Below, piece after piece: positions 53,205 to 62,280 of a stretch of DNA of 64,000 nt (position 1 is the first letter of the stretch; the number at the start of each line of letters is the position of its first letter). Origin of the DNA: a bacterium (GTDB lineage: Bacteria; Myxococcota; UBA727; JAUIJE01); the NCBI GenBank assembly GCA_030431455.1, contig JAUIJE010000009.1, positions 186,001-250,000 on the forward strand. Reading direction: 5' to 3'. The notes under the pieces are model-generated. The model did no database searches, was not told the DNA's origin, and saw only the letters and a list, made by a program, of their open reading frames with translations. The position numbers and the translations under genes were made by a program.

Positions 53205-53408
53205 CTACCGCGCTTCGAACATCTTGCAGAAAAAGACCCGGTCTCCGTCCTGGAGCTGGCGCGCGACCTCGTCGGTGTGGGCATCGGTGGGGAACATCAC
53301 CGCACACGCGCGCCGGTCCTCGCAGAAGTGGGCGCATTGCTCACACGTGAACGCGAGCCGATGAGATCGGATCTGTTCGTCCAGGATGGCGTCATACACG
53401 ACGTACAT
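53205..53408 (-). CDS. small Cys-rich protein, probable metal-binding
   Basis: 67 residues. Five cysteines are arranged as TCEQCAHFC, then RRACAV, and a last one near the end (FFCKMFEAR), which suits a zinc or iron-sulfur site. The phrase FPTDAHTDEV follows the fourth cysteine. The protein is acidic overall. No named family is recognised. It is divergent from the FHA gene with 26 bases between the starts. Confidence 0.6.
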   Translation of the reverse strand: MYVVYDAILDEQIRSHRLAFTCEQCAHFCEDRRACAVMFPTDAHTDEVARQLQDGDRVFFCKMFEAR

Positions 53409-53422
53409 GGGCTGCCCGACGT

Positions 53423-53428
53423 TAGGAT
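53423..53428 (+). promoter_or_regulatory. -10-like TAGGAT, probable leaderless promoter
   Basis: TAGGAT ends six bases before ATG 53435 and there is no Shine-Dalgarno site. The box lies in the 26-base gap shared with the divergent Cys-rich gene. Confidence 0.45.
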
Positions 53429-53434
53429 GGTCGC

Positions 53435-54229
53435 ATGATCCGCGTAAAGGTCTACCTCGATGGTGAGTGTGTGCAGCGCATCGATTTGCGCTCCACCGAC
53501 ATCATCATCGGGCGGGAGAACACCGCGGACATCCAGCTCAACTCCCCGGCGGTGTCGCGCCGGCACGCGCGCCTGACCCGCAGCGGTGAGGGCTGGCAGG
53601 TGAGTGACCTCGGCGCGGCCAACGGGGTGTACATCGCCCGCGGCGAGGCCGAGCCGGCCCGGGTCATCATCGACAAGGTGATGCCCGGCGATGTGATCAT
53701 CATCGAGAAATACTCCATTCGGTTCAAAGAGCTCGACGACGCGGTCAAGAGCCAAGAGGTCAGGGCGGACCCCGCGATGGAAGTGTCCACTGACATTGGC
53801 AAAAACCGCACCCAGTTCATTTCCATGGTCGACGTGCTGCAAGCGGGTCAGGGGTTCACCGCGCCCAACTCCCTCGAGGGCACGCCCACCAGCGGTCCCC
53901 AGCCCGTGGCGGTGCCCGCCGACGCGTGGTGGGTGCGCTTGCGGTCCGGCACCGGGCACGATCGGACATTCATGATCCCGGGCCACACCGCCACCGCGGG
54001 GGCGGGCGACGGCTGCGCCATCCGGCTGCCGTCGGGGCCGCCGGAGCTGGTGCAGCTGGAGCGCACCGGGCAATCGGTGTCCATCGATCGGGTGGCGAAG
54101 TGGCCGTTTCCCCGGGTGGTCGTCGACGGGCGCAGCATCAAGTCCGAGGTTCTGCTCGACGGGCAGAGCTTCGTGGTCGGTGACTACGAGCTGTCGGTGC
54201 ATCTGCACGCGGACCCCAAAAAGGTTTGA
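53435..54229 (+). CDS. FHA-domain protein
   Basis: 264 residues. The N-terminal FHA domain (1-100) has the binding pattern IIIGRENTADIQLN, SRRHARL and GAANGVYI, so it should bind phosphothreonine peptides. A linker (100-165) and a second beta-rich, FHA-like domain follow (about 165-262, TFMIPGHTATAGAGDGCAIR, FVVGDYELSVHLH), which has lost most key residues. It is followed by a cyclic-nucleotide-binding protein 12 bases later, so the two may form a small signalling unit. Confidence 0.88.
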   Translation: MIRVKVYLDGECVQRIDLRSTDIIIGRENTADIQLNSPAVSRRHARLTRSGEGWQVSDLGAANGVYIARGEAEPARVIIDKVMPGDVIIIEKYSIRFKELDDAVKSQEVRADPAMEVSTDIGKNRTQFISMVDVLQAGQGFTAPNSLEGTPTSGPQPVAVPADAWWVRLRSGTGHDRTFMIPGHTATAGAGDGCAIRLPSGPPELVQLERTGQSVSIDRVAKWPFPRVVVDGRSIKSEVLLDGQSFVVGDYELSVHLHADPKKV

Positions 54230-54241
54230 CCAGAGTGGCCG

Positions 54242-54694
54242 ATGGCATCGCCCAATCTCGACCTGTTGCGGGGAATGGCACTGTTTGGCGGGCTGCCGGA
54301 GCAGGGCTTGACCTCGTTCGCCGGGCTGGCCGAACGGGTGACGCTGGCGCCCGGTGAGGTGCTGTTCAAAGAGGGGGACCCGGCGGGGGCGATGTACGCC
54401 ATCGAGTCTGGCGTGGTCGAGGTGCTGAAGACCAACCAGGACGCGACCATCTCGTTGGTCGACCTCGGGGCGGAGGATTTCTTCGGCGAGATGGGCTTTG
54501 TGGACATGCAGGCCCGGGCGGGGACGGTGCGGGCCAAGACCGACGTGGTGCTGTGGCGGTTCCCCTACATCGCCCTGCGCAAGCTCTACTGCGACGACAT
54601 CAAGAGCTATACCCTATTGGTCATGAACATCGCGCGGGAGCTGTCCCGCCGGCTGCGGCGGGCGGACGAGCGCATCGTGCAGCGCGCCTCATGA
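54242..54694 (+). CDS. cyclic-nucleotide-binding domain protein (Crp-like sensor, no HTH)
   Basis: 150 residues. This is one cNMP domain: LPEQGLTSFAGLAERVTLAP, VLFKEGDPAGAMYAIESGVV, and the phosphate-binding cassette DFFGEMGFVDMQARAGTVRA (compare GE-x-A-L-x-x-x-x-R-A). The C-terminal helix (LLVMNIARELSRRLRRADER) ends without a DNA-binding domain, so it is a sensor that must act through a partner. Its stop overlaps the rsmE start. Confidence 0.88.
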   Translation: MASPNLDLLRGMALFGGLPEQGLTSFAGLAERVTLAPGEVLFKEGDPAGAMYAIESGVVEVLKTNQDATISLVDLGAEDFFGEMGFVDMQARAGTVRAKTDVVLWRFPYIALRKLYCDDIKSYTLLVMNIARELSRRLRRADERIVQRAS

Positions 54695-55413
54695 AACGCG
54701 CCCCCCGCGTGTTCGTGCCCCCGGCCACCCTCGACGAGCTCGCGGCCCGGGGCCAGGCCCCGGCCCCCGACGAGTGCGCCCACCGCCTGCGCAAGGTGCT
54801 GCGGTTGCGCGACGGGGACGAGGCCCGGGTGTGCGACGGGGCGGGACGGGTCGCGACCGCGCGCGTGGACGGTCCCGCCCTGGTCTTGACCGCCCCGGTG
54901 GAGGACGTGCCCCCCGCGCTGCCCGCGGCGGTGGTGGTGCAGGCCCGCATCCGGCCCAAAAAACTCGAGCAGGTCGTGCAACGGGGCACCGAGCTCGGCG
55001 CCGCGGGGTTCTGGCTGTTCGACGCCGCGCGGACCCAAGGGCGCGGCGACGCGGACCCGGCCCGGTTGCAGCGCATCGCGGACGACGCCAGCCGCCAGAG
55101 CGAGCGGGCCCACGCGCCCACCGTCGAGCACCTCGGCGACACCGCGGCGGTGGTCGAGCGCTTGGGCGCCTTTTCCGGCCGAGCCTTCGTCGGCGTCGTC
55201 GGGGCGCCACAGCTGCTCAGCCAGGCGCTGGCCGACGCCGGGGGGCCGGTGGCGTTTGTGATCGGCCCCGAAGGCGGCTTGACCGAGGACGAGGTGGCGG
55301 CGCTGACCCGCCAAAACGTGGCCCCGGTGGCGCTGGGAGCGCATGTGTTGCGGGCCGAGACCGCGGCGCTGGCCGCCCTCAGCGCCTGGCAGGTGCGCTT
55401 GGGCACGCTCTGA
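54691..55413 (+). CDS. rsmE: 16S rRNA m3U1498 methyltransferase
   Basis: 240 residues from ATG 54691 (ATGA overlap). The N-terminal PUA-like domain holds HRLRKVLRLRDGDEARVCDG (compare H-x-x-V-L-R-x-x-x-G). The knot domain has QARIRPKKLEQVVQRGTELG, the VIGPEGGLTEDEV SAM loop and LGAHVLRAETAALAAL. It methylates U1498 of 16S rRNA at N3. Length matches the family. Confidence 0.94.
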   Translation: MKRAPRVFVPPATLDELAARGQAPAPDECAHRLRKVLRLRDGDEARVCDGAGRVATARVDGPALVLTAPVEDVPPALPAAVVVQARIRPKKLEQVVQRGTELGAAGFWLFDAARTQGRGDADPARLQRIADDASRQSERAHAPTVEHLGDTAAVVERLGAFSGRAFVGVVGAPQLLSQALADAGGPVAFVIGPEGGLTEDEVAALTRQNVAPVALGAHVLRAETAALAALSAWQVRLGTL

Positions 55414-55461
55414 GCCGGTTTTGCCCGGCGGGGACGTGTCGAAAAGCCGGACGATTGCTGC

Positions 55462-55467
55462 TATTGC
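55462..55467 (+). promoter_or_regulatory. -10-like TATTGC, probable leaderless promoter
   Basis: TATTGC ends six bases before GTG 55474. TCGAAA at 55439-55444, 17 bases upstream, could be a -35. There is no Shine-Dalgarno site. The last base departs from the -10 consensus. Confidence 0.3.
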
Positions 55468-55473
55468 GCCCCC

Positions 55474-56289
55474 GTGTTCTGTCCTTTTTGCGGCACCCAG
55501 AACCTCGACGATGCACGCGACTGTGTGCAGTGCGCGCGTGCGCTGCCCGCGACGCAGACCTCGCCGGCCCCGCGCGCCCGGCCCCAGTTGCTGCGCCGGC
55601 CGGCCCCGCTCAAGCCCGCCGCGGTCGACGGCCTGCCCGCGCAGACCCGGGCCCCCGCGCCGGCGCCCATCACCGCCCCGGACACCGCGCCGCCCACGCC
55701 CCTGGGCGATGAGCTCGACGACGACGACGAGCACCGGCCCGAGCGCGACACCCTGATCGAGTCCGCGCCCCCGTCGGCCTGGGAGGACACGACCCCGCCG
55801 CTCGACGACGACGCGCCCCCGCCGCCCCGCGCAGAGGTCACCGCGCCGGCCAAGTGGCGCTTGCTGGGGGCGATGCTCGTCGACGGCGCGCTCGCGGCCG
55901 GTCCTGCGGCCCTGTTGGCCACCACCCTGTTCGGCCGCGCCAAGGGCGCCTGGTGGGAGCAGCTCGTGTCCGGGGTGCTGCTCGCCCCGCTGGGGGCGGT
56001 GCTGTTCGCGTTTGTGTGCGTCGCGGTGAGCACGCTCCAGCACGGGCCGGTGTTCTCGGCCCTCGGCGGCACCATCGGCGGCCGGGTGTTCGGCCTGACC
56101 TTGCGCCGGGGCGCCGACGAAAACGCGCCCGGCCCCCTCGCGCGTGCTATCCGAGGGGTCGCGGCGCCGGTGCTCGCGATGCTGCTCGCCATCGGTCCGC
56201 TGTACGCCCTGTGGCTGAGCCGGTCCGGCCGCGGGCCCGCCGATTGGGTGGCGCGCACGAGGCCGGGGCGCAGGGGGGATGCGCGGTGA
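55474..56289 (+). CDS. zinc-ribbon / RDD-family membrane protein
   Basis: 271 residues from GTG. The N-terminus is a zinc ribbon (CPFC ... CVQC). A long Pro/Asp-rich linker (about 30-125) leads to an RDD-like domain with three or four helices (WRLLGAMLVDGALAAGPAAL, GRVFGLTLRRG, then the C-terminal helix). RDD proteins are poorly understood inner-membrane proteins, some linked to ion or solute transport. Its stop overlaps the GTG of the following gene. Confidence 0.75.
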   Translation: MFCPFCGTQNLDDARDCVQCARALPATQTSPAPRARPQLLRRPAPLKPAAVDGLPAQTRAPAPAPITAPDTAPPTPLGDELDDDDEHRPERDTLIESAPPSAWEDTTPPLDDDAPPPPRAEVTAPAKWRLLGAMLVDGALAAGPAALLATTLFGRAKGAWWEQLVSGVLLAPLGAVLFAFVCVAVSTLQHGPVFSALGGTIGGRVFGLTLRRGADENAPGPLARAIRGVAAPVLAMLLAIGPLYALWLSRSGRGPADWVARTRPGRRGDAR

Positions 56290-59200
56290 GCGGGTTCGAA
56301 GAAGACCTCATACAGACGCTGCACAAGGACGCAGACCTGGCCGAGGACCGAATCGAGGCCGCCCTCGAGCGCCAGGTGGTCAGCGGGTTGGCGCTGTCGA
56401 CGGTGATTCTCGAAATGGGGCTGGTCGACGAGTTTCAGCTCGCGATGGCGCTGGAGAAAGCGACGGGGTTGCCCCCGCTCACGGGCAACACGCTCAAGCA
56501 GGCCGACCCCGAGGCGATTTCCGCGTTCCCCAAGCGCCTGGCGGAAAAACACCGGATGGTGCCGGTGAGCCTCGAGGGGCGGCGCATGGTGGTGGCGGTC
56601 TCGCAGCCCCCAGACCTCAACCTCGTCGAGGAAATCGAGTTCATGCTCAGCGTCTACGTGACCCCGCACATCGTCAACGACGTGCGGTTGTCCGAGGCGT
56701 TGTTCCGCTTCTATGACGTCGAGCTCGGGCCCACCCCCCGCGGGATTTTGGCCATGTGGGGCGAGGACCCCGACGAGGAGCGCCGCGCCGCGGCGCAAGC
56801 CCAGACCCCGTTCGAGATGCCGACGACCCAAGAGCGGGTGGAGCAAGCCGCCGAGGCCGAACGGGCGGTGGAGGCGGACCGGGACCTGCCCTCCGACGAC
56901 GAGGACGAAGAGGCCCCCGCGGTCTCGGACCCGGGCGGCAACGGCCAGACCCCGGGGGCGGCGATGTGGTCGGTGCAGGGCGCGGCCGACGTCACCGTCG
57001 ACGAAGCGTCGGACGCGACCGCGGAGGTGGCCCCCGCGATCCCCGCGGGCGCGATGCTGTCGGGGGAAGACAAAAGCCCCGCCGCGGTCAAAGAGAAGCT
57101 CCTGCGCGACGTGGACGACGACGAGCGGGCGGCGGCGGACGCGGCCACCCGCCGCCACCGCGAGCGCGTGCTGTGGACGGTCGACGACGCCATCGCCGAG
57201 CTCGCCCTCGCCGACGACCGGGACGGCCTCGTCGATGTGGTGTTGCGGTTTGCGCACCGTCGGCTCGACACCGCGGCGATGTTCGTGGTCGAACGCCGGG
57301 GGGGCGCGCCCCATTTCGCGGGCTGGGACATCATCGACCAGCGCCTGACCCGACAGGACGTGACCGGCATGGCGGTGCCGGCCCAGGGCGACAATGCCTT
57401 TGCCAAGGTCTACGAGATGCGCTCGCCGTTTCTGGGCCCGCTCAGCGACGACGACGCGGTGGTCCAGGCGTTGCAACGGCACCCGCGCGCGGTGTTGCTG
57501 ATGCCGGTGTTCGTCGGGGACAAGCTCGCGGCGGTGCTGTACGGGGACAACGCGGAACGGTCGGTGCCGCCGACGAGCCTGGCCGAGCTGCACATGGTCG
57601 TGCCCCGGTTCGGCAAGGCCCTGCGCAACCTGATTCTGCGCAAGAAGGGCGTGGCCACCGGGCAGAACGCGCCCGACGACGAAGCCCCCGACGTGGCCCC
57701 CGCGGCCAAGGTCATGGCCGCGATCCCGGTCATCATCGGCGACGAGGAGCCGTCCAGTCCCATTCCGGCCGCCCCCCGGGTGACCCACGGCATGCGCACC
57801 CCCGGGCCGCCGCCCCCGTCCGCCGACCGTGGGGTGTACATCAAGACCCGGCGCCCGCGCGCCGGCCGCAGCTACGAAAAGCCCCCCCCGCTGCCCAAAA
57901 AACGCAAGGCGGCCAAGCCGTCCGCGCCCCCGTCATCGGCGCCCTCCGCCCCCGCGGCGGCCGCCGGGGAGGGGGCCCTGTCCGAGGACGTGCCCGCGGA
58001 CGTCATCCCCATCACCGTGGCGGTGCCCGACGACGCGCCCAGCGCCGAACTGATCGGTGAGCACCGCCCCGAGGCCTCGCCCCCCGACGCGGGCAACGGG
58101 GCCGACGCGGGCCCGGCCCCCGTCGACGAGCCGGTCGAAGAGCTCGCCCCCGACGACGCCGACGATCTCGCCCCCCCGGGCGACATCAACCCCGATGACA
58201 TCGACACCGTGCCGGTGGCCCAGCGGCCGGCCGACCCGGACGAGGGGGCGGCCGACGCGGACGATGACGACGACGGCGCGGACGATGACGATGACGAAGA
58301 CGCAGCCCTTCACGAGGACGACGACGAGGAGCGGGCGGGGCCGAGCACGATGGAGCTGGCCGCGGATCTCTATGACCAAGCCCGGGCCGACGACGATGAC
58401 TTCTCGCTCGATGTCGCGGTCGACGCCCCCGCCACCGAACACCCCACGGTGGTGCCCTCGCCGGGGGCGGACGCCAAGGCGTCCCTGCTCATGGCCACCT
58501 ACCGCAGCTGGGTGGGCACCCTCGACGACGAGACCGATTCGATGGTGATCGATCTGCAAGCCGAAGGCGAGGCCGGTCGGGCCGCGATCGGTCGCTTTGT
58601 GCGGCTCGGCGACCGGGCCATGCCCACCTTGGCCCGGTACTTTCCAGGGGCATTGCGTCGCGACCCCTTTGGCCAGATGGACGCGCGCCCGGAGGCGTCC
58701 GACTTTTCGGACGCCCTGGCCTGTCTCAGCCGGCTCGGCCGGGATCGGGCCGCGCCCATTCTCCTCGCCGGCTGCGACAACGAAGACCGCCGCCATCGCT
58801 ACGCGGCGGTGTGGGGCCTGGCGTCCATGCTCGTGCCCGCGGCGGTGCCCAAGCTCGTCGAGCGCATCTTCGACCCGGAGCTGCGCATCGCTCTGCTCGC
58901 CCTCGACGTGTTGTCCCACTACCGCGACGCGCCGCTGTACGACAAAGCGCTCGGCCAGCTGCGCCAGCTCTGCCGCGGGGGGGAGACGGAGTTTCACCGG
59001 CGCCGGGCGATCATGGGCGTGGCCGAGCTCAAAGACACCGCTGCCCTCGACGTGCTCGTCGAGTTCGTGGGGACCAAACCGCGCGAGGTCGCCGACGAGG
59101 CCCACCGGGCGTTGGTGCACTTGAGCAAGCAAGACTTCGGCTCCTCGTCGCGCCGTTGGCGCGCGTGGATCGCCGACCACAAAAACAGCCAACGCACCGA

Positions 59201-59387
59201 GTGGCTCATCCAGGGCCTGCTCCACAAGGATGAGCGCATCCGCGAGAGCGCCCAGAACGAACTCAACCGGGCCACCGGCAACTACTTCGGGTATCGGTTC
59301 GACGCGCCGCGCGCGGAGCGGGACGCGGCGGTGGCGACCTGGAAAAGTTGGTGGGCTGACCTCGAGGACCGCTCGTCGTGGCCCTGA
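56286..59387 (+). CDS. large signalling/scaffold protein: GspE-N, GAF-like and HEAT-like domains
   Basis: 1033 residues from a GTG overlapping the RDD stop. Residues 1-150 match the type II secretion E N-terminal (MshEN) domain: VILEMGLVDEFQLAMALEKA, TGLPPLTGN, MVVAVSQPPDL. A GAF-like domain lies at about 295-455 (DAIAELALADDRDGLVDVVL, LLMPVFVGDKLAAVLYGDN). An acidic, disordered region spans about 480-720. HEAT-like repeats fill about 750-1000 (PILLAGCDNEDRRHRYAAVW, AAVPKLVERIFDP). No ATPase domain of GspE is present. MshEN domains can bind cyclic di-GMP, so a sensor-scaffold role is likely but unproven. Confidence 0.8.
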   Translation: MSGFEEDLIQTLHKDADLAEDRIEAALERQVVSGLALSTVILEMGLVDEFQLAMALEKATGLPPLTGNTLKQADPEAISAFPKRLAEKHRMVPVSLEGRRMVVAVSQPPDLNLVEEIEFMLSVYVTPHIVNDVRLSEALFRFYDVELGPTPRGILAMWGEDPDEERRAAAQAQTPFEMPTTQERVEQAAEAERAVEADRDLPSDDEDEEAPAVSDPGGNGQTPGAAMWSVQGAADVTVDEASDATAEVAPAIPAGAMLSGEDKSPAAVKEKLLRDVDDDERAAADAATRRHRERVLWTVDDAIAELALADDRDGLVDVVLRFAHRRLDTAAMFVVERRGGAPHFAGWDIIDQRLTRQDVTGMAVPAQGDNAFAKVYEMRSPFLGPLSDDDAVVQALQRHPRAVLLMPVFVGDKLAAVLYGDNAERSVPPTSLAELHMVVPRFGKALRNLILRKKGVATGQNAPDDEAPDVAPAAKVMAAIPVIIGDEEPSSPIPAAPRVTHGMRTPGPPPPSADRGVYIKTRRPRAGRSYEKPPPLPKKRKAAKPSAPPSSAPSAPAAAAGEGALSEDVPADVIPITVAVPDDAPSAELIGEHRPEASPPDAGNGADAGPAPVDEPVEELAPDDADDLAPPGDINPDDIDTVPVAQRPADPDEGAADADDDDDGADDDDDEDAALHEDDDEERAGPSTMELAADLYDQARADDDDFSLDVAVDAPATEHPTVVPSPGADAKASLLMATYRSWVGTLDDETDSMVIDLQAEGEAGRAAIGRFVRLGDRAMPTLARYFPGALRRDPFGQMDARPEASDFSDALACLSRLGRDRAAPILLAGCDNEDRRHRYAAVWGLASMLVPAAVPKLVERIFDPELRIALLALDVLSHYRDAPLYDKALGQLRQLCRGGETEFHRRRAIMGVAELKDTAALDVLVEFVGTKPREVADEAHRALVHLSKQDFGSSSRRWRAWIADHKNSQRTEWLIQGLLHKDERIRESAQNELNRATGNYFGYRFDAPRAERDAAVATWKSWWADLEDRSSWP

Positions 59388-60010
59388 CCGGGCCGGAGGT
59401 GGCCCATCGCGCCCAGTCGGTGCGCGTCGCGGGGCGGGACGTGCTCGTCTACAGCGCGGCCAACGCGGACGAGGTCATGGACCGCGCCATCGAACGCAAT
59501 GAACCTGCACCCTACGGGGCGGTGGTGTGGAGCTCGGCGTGGGCCCTGGCCTACCGGCTCGAAGGGTTCGCCGGGCCGGGGCCCATCGTCGACGTCGGCG
59601 CGGGGTGTGGGCTGTTCTCCCTGGCCGCGGCCGCCTGCGGCCACGAGGTGATCGCCCTCGACATTTGCCCGGTGTCCCGGGCGTTGTTGCGCGCGGCCGC
59701 CGCCGATCAGGGCTTGGTCGTCGACGTGCGCGAATTCGACATCACCGGTGACGCGCCGCTGCCCCCCGGACAGCTCTACACATTTGCCGACGTCCTCTAC
59801 GAACAGGCCATGGTCGGTCCGGTGGGCCGGCGCATCGCCGAGGCGGTGATGAACGGCACGGTGTGGGTGGCCGAGCCCGACCGCACGTTTCGCGCGTTGT
59901 TCGACGACGACCTTCGCGCCCGCGGCCTGGCCACCGCGCCCACCCGGGTCGCGGTGCCCCACGGGGACGATGCCGGCACGGTGCTGGTCTACACCTGGGA
60001 GCGCGCGTGA
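59378..60010 (+). CDS. class I SAM-dependent methyltransferase (small protein-lysine/Nnt1-like)
   Basis: 210 residues from a GTG that overlaps the end of the previous gene by ten bases. The Rossmann SAM site is IVDVGAGCGLFSLAAAACGH, with the acidic end of strand 2 in VIALDIC. The N-terminal APYGAVVWSSAWALAY resembles the family of ETF-beta and other lysine methyltransferases (compare P-x-W-G-x-x-W-x-x-x-x-L-A). After the SAM fold come FADVLYEQAMV and VWVAEPDR. The substrate is unknown. Confidence 0.82.
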   Translation: MALTGPEVAHRAQSVRVAGRDVLVYSAANADEVMDRAIERNEPAPYGAVVWSSAWALAYRLEGFAGPGPIVDVGAGCGLFSLAAAACGHEVIALDICPVSRALLRAAAADQGLVVDVREFDITGDAPLPPGQLYTFADVLYEQAMVGPVGRRIAEAVMNGTVWVAEPDRTFRALFDDDLRARGLATAPTRVAVPHGDDAGTVLVYTWERA

Positions 60011-60510
60011 GCGGGGGGCGGCGCGGGCCGGTCTCGGGCATGTTCGTGCTCACCTTGGTCGCCTCGGTGGGGCTGTTCGTGTTCGTGCTCGGCCTCGCCG
60101 CGTTCGTCACCCGGGGCGCGTCGGGGCGGGTCGCGTCCACGCAGGCCGACGCCGGCCCCGACGCGGGGCCGCCCCCCGAGGCGGCCCCGACCACCCTGGC
60201 CGACGACGTGGTGCTCACCGCGCTCGCCCCCCGTCGAGAAAAACTCTTTCGCTGTTTTGAACAAGCGGTGGTCACCGACCCCAGCGCGCCCTCCGCGGTG
60301 CGGGTGGTGCTCACCATGGTCACCACCCCGGAGCGGGTGCGCGTGGTCGAGGCCGAGGGGCTCGCGGGGGTGTCGTTCGGCCTCAAGCGCTGTCTGCGCG
60401 GGGTGCTCGTCGACGAGGCCGACAGCGTGGGCACCGAGCGCGGGACCCGGGCGGTGGGTCTGCGCCGGGTCGACGGCACCGTCGAGGTCGAGCTGCTCGG
60501 GGACCGCTAG
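60007..60510 (+). CDS. single-pass membrane protein with periplasmic domain, function unknown
   Basis: 167 residues from a GTG overlapping the methyltransferase stop. A single membrane helix (about 13-33, FVLTLVASVGLFVFVLGLAA) is followed by an Ala/Pro linker and a small domain with two cysteines (KLFRCFEQ and LKRCLRG). Myxobacterial proteins of this AgmX/TonB-like layout have such a C-terminal domain; I can only say the shape is similar. It ends seven bases from the convergent DUF885 gene. Confidence 0.65.
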   Translation: MSGGRRGPVSGMFVLTLVASVGLFVFVLGLAAFVTRGASGRVASTQADAGPDAGPPPEAAPTTLADDVVLTALAPRREKLFRCFEQAVVTDPSAPSAVRVVLTMVTTPERVRVVEAEGLAGVSFGLKRCLRGVLVDEADSVGTERGTRAVGLRRVDGTVEVELLGDR

Positions 60511-60517
60511 CCGCGGC

Positions 60518-62173
60518 TCAGTTGGCCGCGCCCGCCGAGTCGGGGCTGAACTCCACCGTGCCTTCGTCGGCGTTGAACGGCGAGAACAACTCGTACAGCG
60601 TGAACAGCAGCCCGATGGGCACCGCCCCCGCCGCGCTCACCATCTCGTGCAGGCGGCGGTCGGTGAAGCCGTGGCGCCACTGGGCCCGGGCCCCGCGGCG
60701 CAGTTGCCGGAAACGGATCTTGCCGAGGAGCGCGCCCACCGCCCGGGTCGGGTGACGGTACAGCTCGAGGGCCATGCGCCGCGCGTCGGGGGGGGCGTAG
60801 GCCGCGTGCGCGGTCAGGCCCGAGGCGGCGCGATCGATGTCGACGCGGCCGCTCGCCAGCTCGATGTCGTACCAGGCTTGGATCGCCAGGTCCTCGACGT
60901 GGTGCGCGTGGATGAAGCGCGAGGCGGGCGACTCCCGGAAGCCTTGCTCCCGCATCAGCCCTTCGGCGTGGTACGCCCAGCCGCGCGGCACCTCGCTGGC
61001 GAACACCCCGGCCCAGGGGTCGACCGCGCCCACCAGGTCGGGGTGGCGCAACGGGGCGCCCCCCTCGGCGACGGTCGCCGCGGCGAGGCGGGCCCGGCCC
61101 GGCTCGAGGAGCTGCGCGGTGAGGGTCTCGAGGTCGGCCACGCACAACGCGCCGAGGTCGTTCTCGTCGTAGGCGGACAGAATCAGCCGGGCCTTGGCCA
61201 GCTCATTGGACCGCGCGGGGAGCAACAGATTCTGGCCGAAGGTGTGGCGCAACGCGGCGCTGCCTTCGAGCACCCGGGCGTCGGGGCCCGCGCCTTCGAA
61301 CAGGGAGCGCTCGTCGACGAACGCGCGCGATTTTGTGTACAGCTCGCCCATCCAGGCCGCGGCTTCCTCGGTGGTGTAGGGCCGCTGCCCCCGAATGGTG
61401 GAGAGCGCGACGGCGGGCGCGGCCTTGTCGAACGCGCGGCGGGCGATGCGCACCTTTTCGATGCGCATCTGTTCGATGGTGTCCTTGGCCACCCCGCGCA
61501 CGTCCTCGGCGGTGAGCTCGAGCCCGCGCAGCCGGAGCAGCTCGTCGATGTGCGCGGGCTTGACCTGGGCGTGGGCGTCGCGCGCGGACAGGCCGGCGAG
61601 CCATGCCTTGGCCTCGGCGAGGGCCGCGCGCACCGGGTCGAGGTCGGTGCGCCCCTGGGCCTTGATGAACGCGAGCACCCCGTCGGCGCGCTCGGCGACC
61701 ATGCGGGCGCGCTCGGTGAGGTACACGTCGGGCGACGAGACCGCGGCCCGCGCCGCTTCCAGGTTGGGGCCGAACGCCGCCACCCGCGCGGCCCAACTCT
61801 CGTCGAGGGCGGGCACATCGCCGGCGCGCAGGGCGTGCTCGACCAGCACCAACAGCGGGGTCCCGACCACATCGGGATCGGCGTGGGCGGGGCGGTGCTC
61901 GGTGACAAACGCGGTGAACGCGGTGCGGCGCTTGAGCGCCTCGTCGTCGACGCCGTGCAGCGTGCGCTCGCGCGGCGGAATCTTGTCCCGGGACGCCGCG
62001 GCGCGTTGTTGTTGCCAAGCCTGCAGCACCTGGAGCACGGCCGCGAGGTCGGCGTCGGGGGACGCGAAGCCGTCCTGGTGCTTGGTCAACCCCATCCACA
62101 GCGCTGCCTCCGGCCGCAAAGCCGCGATCTGCGCCAGGTGGTCTTGGTCGATGGAAAAGAGGGTGTCAGGCAT
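60518..62173 (-). CDS. DUF885 family protein (putative metallopeptidase-like)
   Basis: 551 residues from ATG 62173; a TTG at 62185 is a poorer start. DUF885 signatures are the RGWAYHAEGLMREQG block (compare GWAVYSERL) and PTRAVGALLGKIRFRQL (compare P-x-x-A-x-x-Y-x-x-G), with HAHHVEDLAIQAWYDIELAS between. The usual metal-type H-E-x-x-H motif of zincin peptidases is not clear, so enzymatic activity is uncertain. There is no signal peptide. The gene is divergent from the ECF sigma gene. Confidence 0.75.
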   Translation of the reverse strand: MPDTLFSIDQDHLAQIAALRPEAALWMGLTKHQDGFASPDADLAAVLQVLQAWQQQRAAASRDKIPPRERTLHGVDDEALKRRTAFTAFVTEHRPAHADPDVVGTPLLVLVEHALRAGDVPALDESWAARVAAFGPNLEAARAAVSSPDVYLTERARMVAERADGVLAFIKAQGRTDLDPVRAALAEAKAWLAGLSARDAHAQVKPAHIDELLRLRGLELTAEDVRGVAKDTIEQMRIEKVRIARRAFDKAAPAVALSTIRGQRPYTTEEAAAWMGELYTKSRAFVDERSLFEGAGPDARVLEGSAALRHTFGQNLLLPARSNELAKARLILSAYDENDLGALCVADLETLTAQLLEPGRARLAAATVAEGGAPLRHPDLVGAVDPWAGVFASEVPRGWAYHAEGLMREQGFRESPASRFIHAHHVEDLAIQAWYDIELASGRVDIDRAASGLTAHAAYAPPDARRMALELYRHPTRAVGALLGKIRFRQLRRGARAQWRHGFTDRRLHEMVSAAGAVPIGLLFTLYELFSPFNADEGTVEFSPDSAGAAN

Positions 62174-62280
62174 TGCTTGAGCCAAAAACCACTGGATTTA
62201 AGCCCACATGGATGGCTTTGGCCAGATCTTTTGGCCGCCAAAGCCGCCAGGTGTCACCAATACATCCACGGGGAGGATGA

